Positions 1 through 7,491 of a DNA stretch of 10,365 bases are shown in pieces. Every line of letters begins with the position of its first letter. Position 1 is the stretch's first letter. The stretch covers positions 1 through 10,365 of the forward strand of contig CANPXA010000049.1 in assembly GCA_947585525.1 (NCBI GenBank), in the 5' to 3' direction. The DNA is from an uncultured Akkermansia sp. (lineage in GTDB: Bacteria > Verrucomicrobiota > Verrucomicrobiia > Verrucomicrobiales > Akkermansiaceae). The notes beneath the pieces are model-generated. The model made no database searches. It was not told the origin of the DNA and saw only the letters and a list, made by a program, of their open reading frames with translations. Position numbers and translations under genes: made by a program.

Positions 1-2178
1 ATACCATTTGCCAACCGATGCGCATGGCTGTGTGTGCTTGCGTTGGTGGTATCATGCACGATAGCGTATCGGCTGGTTGAGCTACAGATCGTGGATTCTG
101 GGAATCACAGCCGTATAGCGGCGGATGAGCTCATTGAGAAGGAAATCATTCCGGCACGGCGTGGGGTCATAATGGATCGCAATGAGGAGATACTCACCAA
201 CAACATTCAGCACGCGGAGCTCATCGCAAATCGTTACCACCTGCGTGAGCTGACAGCGGTTGTGGATGGGCTGGCGTACAATCAAGTAAGCCACACGCCG
301 GAGTGGGCCGCTCAAAAAGAACCGGCTGAGAGGCGTAAGATGTGGGTGCGCAAGAGAGCTGAACTGTTGGATAACGCACGTCGGCGCATGACGCCGGACG
401 AAAAAGCGGCTCTGAGAAGGCAGCTGGGGATGGCGGATGCGAGAGCGAATCGTATGCTGGAGTACGATCCAGACGTGTGCGAATACTACTTCCGGTTGCA
501 TGACCGTCTGGTAGCGGAGATCCTCTTCCCGTACTTATGCCGCTTGGAGGGAGAGCAAGGCAGCAGGAAATACAACACTCGTGAGGATGTCGTTGAAAAG
601 ATAGCCCAGACCGAGACGGAGCAATTCAACCGCGAAGCGGTGAAAAATGGACAACCCACGCGAACCGTCCGCAATCGAATCATCTTAGCAAAGGACTTCA
701 CCATGGATACGGCTGAGAAAATACGTGAGGCGCTCAGTGAGGCTCACGTACGCGGGATTATGGTGCAGGCGAGCCCCCGGAGATCGTACGTCATGCCGGA
801 GATGCTATGCCATGTCCTGGGATACGTGGACCACGAGAATCGCGGTGTAAGTGGAGTAGAGGAATATTTCCAAAGCTATCTGGCAGGTGTGGATGGGATG
901 CGTGAGTACCGGCACAATGCACGTGGGCAGGTGCTACCGAATGAAGATGACCGCTACCTCGCTCCGAAAGATGGGCTGAATCTTCAGCTCACCATCGATA
1001 TGCGATTGCAGAGCATCTGTGAGCAAGAGCTGGATCGAGGGATGAGACACTACCGGGCGAAGCGAGGATGCATGATCGTCGTTCAGCCTAAAACCGGTGA
1101 TATCCTCGCCATGGTAAGCAGGCCATCGTTCAATTTGAACACAAAGGACCTCATTACGCCGGATGGTACATTTAAGCGCGGGAAGATCAAGGATAGCAAA
1201 GGAATGCCTGTGACGGGTGATTTTAACTTTGCATGTCAGACGCGTTATGAGCCGGGATCGACGTTCAAGGTCATAGCTGCAACGACGGCATTGGACAAGC
1301 ACCTCATGACTCTCAATACACCGGTGAATTGTTCACCGTTTAGCGTAGGATTTGGAAGCAAGCCTATCAACGATGGGCGGTTCAATTACGGCACATTGCC
1401 GCTGTACGGAGTACTCAAAAAGTCGAGTAACCCGGGTGCGGCACGCATAGCGCTCACCTGCAAATGGTCAAATTACAAGGAGTACCTGCAGCGTTACGGG
1501 TTGCATCAGTCTGTCGGGATTGACTTGCCGAGCGGAGGAGCTTGTTTGTTGGCAGATGGCAGCAACATCGTCAACTTCTCGCGCATTGCTTACGGTTACT
1601 CGGTATCGGTTTCCCCGTTGCACATGGCGATGGTCTATGCCACCATAGCAAATGATGGTATAAGGATGAAGCCGAGGCTGATCGATCGTATCATCGCGGC
1701 GGATGGATCGGTGTACGATGAGTGTGCGCCGCAGGAAGTGCAACGAGTCATGAGTGTTGAGACCGCACAATCTCTGAGGCGCGCCCTGCAGACCGTGACA
1801 GAGAATGGGGGACCGACCGGACGAGGAACGGCGACTGCGGCTGCGATACCGGGCTTCATGATCGGGGGGAAGACGGGGACGGCTAAGAAGGTGAAAGAGA
1901 ATGGAGGGTACTATGAGGGGCTCTACACCGTATCGTTCGCGGGGGTGCTGCCGATTAACGATCCGCAGCTGGTGGTGATGACCGTGATCGACGAACCGCA
2001 TCCGACGGACTGTAACGCGGGGGGAGGAACGGTGGCCGCACCGATATTCCGAGCAGCGGCGGAGAGATTTATCACAGCGCTGAATATGCAGCCCAGCGAC
2101 CCTATCGCGTACGAGCGCTACAGGAACAGCAAAGATCGAACTGTACAACAAACGACCAACTTACCTGCCAATCCATGA
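1..2178 (+). CDS. ftsI: FtsI, septal peptidoglycan transpeptidase (class B PBP), 5' partial
   Basis: This is the division-specific transpeptidase that crosslinks septal peptidoglycan in the periplasm, working with FtsW. The reading frame is open from base 1, so the gene most likely starts upstream. A GTG at 34 is possible but would cut into the membrane anchor. Counting codons from base 1 (725 visible residues): a single membrane segment lies at about 7-23, and a PBP dimerisation region begins at RRGVIMDRN (about 53-61). The transpeptidase domain carries all three active-site motifs: STFK (420-423, catalytic S420), SSN (475-477) and KTGT (624-627). No PASTA domain follows. About 110 extra, highly charged residues (roughly 91-223) sit in the dimerisation region compared with E. 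coli FtsI, which is 588 residues. The stop codon overlaps the murE start as ATGA. The family is certain; FtsI rather than another class B PBP rests on the dcw context. Confidence 0.95.
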   Translation: MPFANRCAWLCVLALVVSCTIAYRLVELQIVDSGNHSRIAADELIEKEIIPARRGVIMDRNEEILTNNIQHAELIANRYHLRELTAVVDGLAYNQVSHTPEWAAQKEPAERRKMWVRKRAELLDNARRRMTPDEKAALRRQLGMADARANRMLEYDPDVCEYYFRLHDRLVAEILFPYLCRLEGEQGSRKYNTREDVVEKIAQTETEQFNREAVKNGQPTRTVRNRIILAKDFTMDTAEKIREALSEAHVRGIMVQASPRRSYVMPEMLCHVLGYVDHENRGVSGVEEYFQSYLAGVDGMREYRHNARGQVLPNEDDRYLAPKDGLNLQLTIDMRLQSICEQELDRGMRHYRAKRGCMIVVQPKTGDILAMVSRPSFNLNTKDLITPDGTFKRGKIKDSKGMPVTGDFNFACQTRYEPGSTFKVIAATTALDKHLMTLNTPVNCSPFSVGFGSKPINDGRFNYGTLPLYGVLKKSSNPGAARIALTCKWSNYKEYLQRYGLHQSVGIDLPSGGACLLADGSNIVNFSRIAYGYSVSVSPLHMAMVYATIANDGIRMKPRLIDRIIAADGSVYDECAPQEVQRVMSVETAQSLRRALQTVTENGGPTGRGTATAAAIPGFMIGGKTGTAKKVKENGGYYEGLYTVSFAGVLPINDPQLVVMTVIDEPHPTDCNAGGGTVAAPIFRAAAERFITALNMQPSDPIAYERYRNSKDRTVQQTTNLPANP

Positions 2179-3698
2179 TTAAAAGTATGCAACTTTTTTC
2201 CGTGCTGAGAGATCCCGTCAAGACGGGACAGCTCCGGCGCAGCATAGGTCACCTGACGGACGACAGTCGAAAGGTAACACCCGGCAGCTGTTTCATTGCC
2301 GTGCGAGGTAGTAAGTTTGATGGCCACAGCGCGATCAGTAAAGCAATAGCTGCGGGGGCGATTGCTATCGTTGCGGAAACAGAGTGTACCCGTGAAGCGC
2401 AAAAAAAAGGAGTGTATTGGGTGCAGGTTCCGGACACGAGGGAGGCATGCGGGTTGCTGATGAGCGCATGGTACGGCTTCCCATCACAACAGCTCGTTGT
2501 ACTTGGAGTAACAGGGACGAATGGGAAGACGACCATCAGTTATCTGCTCTATCATATTCTGCGCAACACGTGGCAGAAAGCGGGGCTTATCGGCACGATA
2601 TTCTACGATGACAGCGTGCGGCGCATCACCTCGCACAACACGACTCCGGGTAGCGCGGAACTCCAGCATATGCTAGCCGACATGGTACACAACGGCTGCC
2701 GCGCTGCTGCCATGGAGGTTTCCTCTCACGCGCTGGAGCAATATCGCACTGCCGGAACTTATTTTCGCGTAGGCATCTTTACAAACCTTACACAGGATCA
2801 TCTGGATTACCACGGCGATATGGAGAGTTATTACCAGGCAAAAAAGAAACTCTTCATGGCGATGGCAGAAAGCGGGGGAAACAAGGCGGTAGCCGTCATC
2901 AACATTGATGACAGCTACGGACGCCGTTTAGCGGGAGAAATGGAAGGATTGCTTAAGGTGCGCACTTTCGGCGAGTCTTTGGATGCCGAATTCCGTATCA
3001 CTCCGCGACTCATCTCGCTCAAGGGAAGCCAGTATGAACTCTCATGGCGTAATCGGAATTATCTTGTGCGGATTCCGCTCATCGGAGAATTTAATATATC
3101 AAATAGTCTCGCTGCTCTCGTCGGTGCAGCGGCTGCTGGCGTTAATATTCGAGATGCCATCGGCAGCCTCACTCGAGCGCCACAGGTGCCGGGGCGGTTG
3201 GAACTCGTGAGCGGGGTGGGGAATGTGCAGTGCTTTGTGGACTACGCGCATACTCCGGATGCTTTGGAGAATGTGTGTCGCACAATGCGAGGGCTTTGTC
3301 GGCGAGGGAGACTTATTGTGGTATTTGGGTGCGGTGGGGACAGGGATCGAACAAAACGACCATTGATGGGGGCGGCGGCGGCAAAATATGGAGACATATG
3401 CATCGTGACGAGCGACAACCCACGGCATGAGAACCCGGAGAGCATTATCGATGAGATCATGCCGGGCGTGCCGAAAGAAAAACAACAGCGCATCACAAAT
3501 CGTGCTCAGGCTATAGAGACGGCGCTAGAGGCAGCGCGATCGGGTGATGTTGTGCTCATTGCCGGCAAGGGGCACGAGGATTATCAAATTATCGGCGACA
3601 AGACCATTCATTTTTCAGATGCCGAGGTTGTTCGTCGGTACAGGCAGCGCAAGGAAGAGGAGATTATCGCGGCAAAGCAAGCAGAAAAGAAAGCATGA
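2175..3698 (+). CDS. murE: MurE, UDP-MurNAc-L-Ala-D-Glu:meso-diaminopimelate ligase
   Basis: MurE is a cytoplasmic ATP-dependent ligase that adds the third amino acid to the UDP-MurNAc dipeptide. The 507 residues match the family length. The N-terminal UDP-binding domain includes the DSRKV motif (30-34). The ATP loop is GTNGKTT (114-120), followed by the TTPGS segment (156-160) and by EVSSHAL (181-187). K223 in YYQAKKKLF is the expected carbamylated lysine. The C-terminal domain has DNPR at 414-417, the known signature for meso-DAP rather than lysine. The ATG at 2175 overlaps the ftsI stop (ATGA), and no Shine-Dalgarno sequence precedes it, so translation is probably coupled to ftsI. A second ATG at 2187 would remove only four residues. 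The stop overlaps the murF start in the same way. Confidence 0.97.
   Translation: MIKSMQLFSVLRDPVKTGQLRRSIGHLTDDSRKVTPGSCFIAVRGSKFDGHSAISKAIAAGAIAIVAETECTREAQKKGVYWVQVPDTREACGLLMSAWYGFPSQQLVVLGVTGTNGKTTISYLLYHILRNTWQKAGLIGTIFYDDSVRRITSHNTTPGSAELQHMLADMVHNGCRAAAMEVSSHALEQYRTAGTYFRVGIFTNLTQDHLDYHGDMESYYQAKKKLFMAMAESGGNKAVAVINIDDSYGRRLAGEMEGLLKVRTFGESLDAEFRITPRLISLKGSQYELSWRNRNYLVRIPLIGEFNISNSLAALVGAAAAGVNIRDAIGSLTRAPQVPGRLELVSGVGNVQCFVDYAHTPDALENVCRTMRGLCRRGRLIVVFGCGGDRDRTKRPLMGAAAAKYGDICIVTSDNPRHENPESIIDEIMPGVPKEKQQRITNRAQAIETALEAARSGDVVLIAGKGHEDYQIIGDKTIHFSDAEVVRRYRQRKEEEIIAAKQAEKKA
2213..2228. repeat. Perfect short inverted repeat inside murE
   Basis: TCCCGTC and GACGGGA flank a 2-base AA centre, making a 16-base palindrome about 38 bases after the murE start. 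As RNA it could form six pairs around a CAAG loop. It lies wholly in coding sequence (codons 13-18) and may be chance. Confidence 0.4.
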
Positions 3699-5080
3699 AC
3701 GAGATCGAGATTGAGCAACTTCTCCAGGCGACGGGCGGGACGCTCCTCGTTGAGGGAACACGTGCCATCACCGGAGGTGTTTGTACGGACAGCCGTAAGG
3801 TGCGTCCGGGCTGCATCTTTCTTGCGCTCAGTGGAGACAAATTTGATGGCAACAGCTTCGCGGCTGAGGCATCTCGACAAGCGGCGGCTGTGGTGGTGAG
3901 CAAGCAGATAGGGGAATACGACGCGGCGTGTAGTGTCGTGCGCACGGAGAACACGCTGGCTGCTCTGCAGTCGCTTGCGAGGTGGTGGCGCGGGCAGTTG
4001 CACGTGGTCGGCGTGGTCGGGATTACGGGCTCGAGTGGCAAGACGAGTACGAAGGACATGGTGCGCAGCATCTTAGAGCGGCATTATGCCGGTTGTGTGG
4101 TGGCAACGGAAGGGAACCTGAACAATCACATCGGCGTCCCAATGAGTATTCTGAGTGCCTCGTCGGCGACACGTGCAGCTGTGTGGGAGATGGGCATGAA
4201 TCACGCCGGGGAATTGGCGCCGCTCTGCGAGATGGTGCAGCCGACTCTTGGCATTATCACGCATATCGGCTCCGCGCATATCGGTATGCTTGGCTCACGG
4301 GACGCCATTGCCCGGGAGAAATGCACCTTGGCGCGAGCACTGCCTGAGGAGGGGTGGATGATCTATCCGGCGGGGGACGACTACGCGGAGATGATAGCGA
4401 ACGAGACGACGGCACAACCGATGCCGGTGGGGGGAGAGAAGAGCGAGGTACGGGCAGTGGATGTCCGGTGCGGCGCGGAGGGTAGTGATTACAAACTCCT
4501 GATTGACGGTGAGGGTTGTGTTGATGTGCATCTGCCCGTGCCCGGAGAACACATGGTGAGCAATAGTTTATTGGCCGCCGCAGCAGCGTGGAAATTGGGT
4601 TGTTCTACGGAGGAAATCGCCACCGGACTCGGATCAATTTCCCTCACAAAAGGACGCCTTACATGTCGTGAGGAAGATGGGGTACTCCTTGTGGACGACA
4701 CATACAACGCTAATCCCGAGAGCATGGCAGCGGCGCTGAAGACGGTGGCGGCGATGCCCGTGGCGGGGAAGCGCTACGCGGTGCTGGGCAAGATGGGCGA
4801 ACTGGGCGAGGAGGGAGTAGCGGCGCATGGCGAAGTGGGGAAATGTGCGGCTCAATGCGGGTATGCGGGGGTCATCGTGATGGGGGAGAAGAGTGCGGAA
4901 CTTCATGCAATGGCGAGGGAGGCTCGAGCAGGCGGGGTGGTCGTTTATTCGGTGGAGAGTCCGGTGGCGGCGGCGGGAAAACTCCGCGAGCTGGTGCGGC
5001 AAGGTGATGCCATTTTGTTTAAGGGTTCCCGCGCGGCAGGGATCGAGCGAGTTATGAATGAATTTCTCAGAAAGGATTAA
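3695..5080 (+). CDS. murF: MurF, UDP-MurNAc-tripeptide:D-Ala-D-Ala ligase
   Basis: MurF is a cytoplasmic ligase that attaches D-Ala-D-Ala to UDP-MurNAc-tripeptide, giving the pentapeptide used by MraY. The 461 residues match the family size. The N-terminal domain shows TDSRKVRPGCIF (31-42), related to MurE. The ATP loop is TGSSGKTST (111-119), followed by NLNNHIGVP (141-149) and EMGMNHAGE (165-173). K209 in AREKC is the likely carbamylated lysine. The C-terminal ligase domain has DDTYNANP (334-341), a strong MurF signature. The motif usually read as NIGxAHxExxGS is here HIGSAHIGMLGS, with the usual Glu replaced by Gly. The start overlaps the murE stop as ATGA. Only a weak purine run (aaaagaaag) precedes it, so coupling to murE is likely. 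A 6-base gap separates it from mraY. Confidence 0.96.
   Translation: MNEIEIEQLLQATGGTLLVEGTRAITGGVCTDSRKVRPGCIFLALSGDKFDGNSFAAEASRQAAAVVVSKQIGEYDAACSVVRTENTLAALQSLARWWRGQLHVVGVVGITGSSGKTSTKDMVRSILERHYAGCVVATEGNLNNHIGVPMSILSASSATRAAVWEMGMNHAGELAPLCEMVQPTLGIITHIGSAHIGMLGSRDAIAREKCTLARALPEEGWMIYPAGDDYAEMIANETTAQPMPVGGEKSEVRAVDVRCGAEGSDYKLLIDGEGCVDVHLPVPGEHMVSNSLLAAAAAWKLGCSTEEIATGLGSISLTKGRLTCREEDGVLLVDDTYNANPESMAAALKTVAAMPVAGKRYAVLGKMGELGEEGVAAHGEVGKCAAQCGYAGVIVMGEKSAELHAMAREARAGGVVVYSVESPVAAAGKLRELVRQGDAILFKGSRAAGIERVMNEFLRKD
5069..5076 (+). promoter_or_regulatory. Ribosome binding site for mraY
   Basis: AGAAAGGA lies at the 3' end of murF, 10 bases before the mraY ATG. It is the clearest Shine-Dalgarno-like sequence at a fixed start in the window, and it fits mraY being one of the few genes here whose start does not overlap its neighbour. 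Confidence 0.5.
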
Positions 5081-5086
5081 CGAACG

Positions 5087-6154
5087 ATGCTGCACTACTT
5101 TTTCAATCTAAGCGGTTATACGGTGTACCTGATGGCGATGGTGACGCCGTTGGCGCTGATGTTCATTCTGGGCCCCTGGACAATAAGGAAGCTGCGGGAG
5201 CTGAAGGCAGGGCAGCCTGTTCGCGAGGCTCACGGGAATGTGCACGCGCCGGATCACGCGGCGAAAGCGGGGACGCCGACGATGGGCGGTGTCCTGCTCA
5301 TTGGGGCGATATGGGTGTTTTCTCTGCTCTTTTTGCCGTTGACATCGGTGTGCGTTCAATGTGTCTTGCTTGTAACGTTTGTCACGGCTTTTCTCGGTTT
5401 CCTTGATGACTACGCTAAGGTGAAAAAGCACAACAGCGCCGGGGTCAATGGCTGGTTCAAGATTCTCCTGCAAACAGCTGCCGCTGCTGCTTGTGCTGTG
5501 TATCTATACTGCAGCATGGATTCAAACGCGTGTTACACCCTGGTGCCCTTCTACGGCTTTGTCAACATCGGTTGGCTCTTCATCCCCTTGGCCATCTTCA
5601 CGATCGTCGCTACCTCGAACGCCGTGAATTTGACCGACGGGTTGGATGGATTGGCGAGCGGTTGCATGATGCCGGCCCTTTTCTTTTACTTTGTCATCAC
5701 AGCCGGGCCCGTGGACGCTCTGCCCTTTTGCAATGGCATCACCGCTGAGCCTCTGAGCCCTTATGCGGTTGCTGTGGCATTTGCCTGTCTCGGCTTTTTG
5801 TGGTACAACTGTCATCCCGCGCGCATTTTCATGGGAGACACGGGGTCGCTCGCGCTGGGCGGAGCATTGGGCACGTTGGCTGTTTGTACGGGGACGGAAC
5901 TGCTGCTCATCATTTTAGCCGGTGTTTTTGTGGCGGAGGCGTCATCCGTGGTGGTGCAGGTGGTGTGGTTCAAAATCACCAAGAGATGGTACGGCGAGGG
6001 ACGACGGTTCTTTCGCATGGCTCCGTTGCACCATCATTTTGAGAAGGGCGGCATGAGCGAGACTCAGGTGTGTGTACGTTTTTGGATTATTTCGGCCCTC
6101 TTGTTTTTCCTCGCGTTGTTGGCACACGTTCCCGTTTATCATTCCTTCTCATGA
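5087..6154 (+). CDS. mraY: MraY, phospho-MurNAc-pentapeptide transferase
   Basis: MraY is the integral membrane enzyme that transfers phospho-MurNAc-pentapeptide from UDP to undecaprenyl phosphate, forming lipid I at the inner face of the cytoplasmic membrane. The 355 residues match the family (about 360) and show about ten hydrophobic segments by eye. Signature motifs in order: GTPTMGG (62-68), the metal-binding DDYAK (107-111), NLTDGLDGLA (181-190), GDTGS (250-254) with D251 as a catalytic candidate, and PLHHHFEKGG (313-322). All key residues are present, so the enzyme should be active. The start ATG follows murF by 6 bases and has an AGAAAGGA site. The stop overlaps the murD ATG as ATGA. 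Confidence 0.97.
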   Translation: MLHYFFNLSGYTVYLMAMVTPLALMFILGPWTIRKLRELKAGQPVREAHGNVHAPDHAAKAGTPTMGGVLLIGAIWVFSLLFLPLTSVCVQCVLLVTFVTAFLGFLDDYAKVKKHNSAGVNGWFKILLQTAAAAACAVYLYCSMDSNACYTLVPFYGFVNIGWLFIPLAIFTIVATSNAVNLTDGLDGLASGCMMPALFFYFVITAGPVDALPFCNGITAEPLSPYAVAVAFACLGFLWYNCHPARIFMGDTGSLALGGALGTLAVCTGTELLLIILAGVFVAEASSVVVQVVWFKITKRWYGEGRRFFRMAPLHHHFEKGGMSETQVCVRFWIISALLFFLALLAHVPVYHSFS

Positions 6155-7464
6155 ACCTGAATGGCAAAAAAGTAGCGGTGTTGGGCTGCGGTCGCAGCGG
6201 GATTGCGGCGGCGCATTTGGCGGCGGCGCACGGTGCGGCGCGGGTCTGCGTCTTTGACTCCGATCCTGAGGCTGTCTGTCACGATGCGACGGTGGAGTTG
6301 ATTGCGGGTGCCGGCGAAAAGGAGGCACGTGAATTTGCGCCGGAACTCGTGGTGATCTCTCCGGGAATTGAGGCAGACAAGCCGTGGGCGTTGGCGTTCA
6401 CATGCGCAGGAGCGCCAATTATCGGCGAGGTGGAGTTGGCTTACCGATACTTTGGAGGGCGCATTATTGCCATTACCGGTACCAACGGCAAAACAACGAC
6501 AACCGCGCTCATCGAACATATTCTCACGCAGGCGGGACGCACAGCAAAGGCGTGCGGCAACTACGGATATCCATTCTGCGAGGTCGCGCTGGCAGAAGAA
6601 CCTCCGGAGTTTGCCGTGCTGGAGGTATCATCTTTTCAGTTGGAAACTATTGTGAGTTTCAGACCGGATGTTGCTGTGTGGTTGAACTTTGCGCCGGATC
6701 ACATGGATCGCTATGCAAAGGTAAGTGATTACCGACAGGCAAAATTGCGCATTTTTGAGAACATGACCGAAGAGCAGATATCCATCGTGCGAGTGGGTGA
6801 GAAACTCCCCCCGATCAAGCCGAAAGTGGTGGAATTCTCTGCGGTCGATGGAAGTGGTCTGTTGCGTTACGAGGGTACTTGCATCAAGCAGATTGACACA
6901 ACCGTGACGGACTTGGCGGGGACGGCGTTGGCACAAACGCACAACGCCGAGAACACGATGGCGGCGATATTGGCGTGCAGAGCGGTGGGGTTGAAAGACA
7001 GCGAAATCGTGCCGACTTTGGGGAGTTTTGTCCCGCCTCACCACCGCTGCGAGTTTGTCGTAGAGGAACACGGGGTGCTTTGGTTGAATGATTCCAAGAG
7101 TACGAATCTTCATTCTACCGAAGCGGCTATACGTGCACAGCACCGTCCCATCATCCTGCTCATTGGAGGAAAGGATAAGGGACTTGACTATACGCCGCTG
7201 CTTCCCACCATGCAGGGGAGGGTCAAGCTGTGCGTAGTATTTGGACAGATAGCGGAGCAACTGGAACGCACCTTCGGTGGACAGTATGACACCGTGCGAG
7301 TAGAGACAGTGCCACAGGCAGTGGAGGCAGCTTTGCTGCGCAGGCAGCCGGGAGACGTGGTGTTATTTTCACCCGGTACATCATCTTTTGACCAATTCAG
7401 CAGTTACGCCCAGCGAGGGACATGCTTTCGCGAGGCCGTATTAACTCACATTCATCAACAATAA
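6151..7464 (+). CDS. murD: MurD, UDP-MurNAc-L-Ala:D-glutamate ligase
   Basis: MurD is a cytoplasmic ligase that adds D-Glu to UDP-MurNAc-L-Ala. I place the start at ATG 6151, giving 437 residues (E. coli MurD has 438). The open frame extends back to a GTG at 6070, but those 27 residues would lie inside mraY and precede the usual N-terminus. From this start: a Rossmann-like domain begins KKVAVLGCGRSG (6-17), the ATP loop is GTNGKTTT (110-117), and K198 in YRQAKLRIF is the likely carbamylated lysine, at the same number as in E. coli. HRCEF (298-302), NDSKSTN (313-319) and IGGKDKG (338-344) follow. The usual GNIGxP segment reads GNYGYP (136-141), a small departure. The ATG overlaps the mraY stop (ATGA); no Shine-Dalgarno sequence is visible, which points to coupling. 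Confidence 0.96.
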   Translation: MNLNGKKVAVLGCGRSGIAAAHLAAAHGAARVCVFDSDPEAVCHDATVELIAGAGEKEAREFAPELVVISPGIEADKPWALAFTCAGAPIIGEVELAYRYFGGRIIAITGTNGKTTTTALIEHILTQAGRTAKACGNYGYPFCEVALAEEPPEFAVLEVSSFQLETIVSFRPDVAVWLNFAPDHMDRYAKVSDYRQAKLRIFENMTEEQISIVRVGEKLPPIKPKVVEFSAVDGSGLLRYEGTCIKQIDTTVTDLAGTALAQTHNAENTMAAILACRAVGLKDSEIVPTLGSFVPPHHRCEFVVEEHGVLWLNDSKSTNLHSTEAAIRAQHRPIILLIGGKDKGLDYTPLLPTMQGRVKLCVVFGQIAEQLERTFGGQYDTVRVETVPQAVEAALLRRQPGDVVLFSPGTSSFDQFSSYAQRGTCFREAVLTHIHQQ

Positions 7465-7491
7465 CTTCCTCCCAATACATTCCCATCAACT

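Noticed and set aside
1468..2151. Long open frame (227 codons) on the minus strand opposite ftsI
   Set aside because: It lies wholly opposite the conserved transpeptidase domain, its Arg/His/Ser-rich translation resembles no family I know, and the plus-strand gene explains the sequence.
2400..2414. Run of eight A followed by GGAG in murE, resembling a slippery site plus a ribosome site
   Set aside because: The zero frame encodes full-length MurE, and the alternative frame gives only a short open frame (2417-2611) with no recognisable product.
3982..4347. Second plus-strand open frame overlapping murF
   Set aside because: Out-of-frame shadow of a strongly conserved ligase gene, with no recognisable domain.
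6070..6150. Upstream GTG extension of murD by 27 codons
   Set aside because: It would sit inside the end of mraY; ATG 6151 gives the usual MurD length and an ATGA overlap as at two other junctions.
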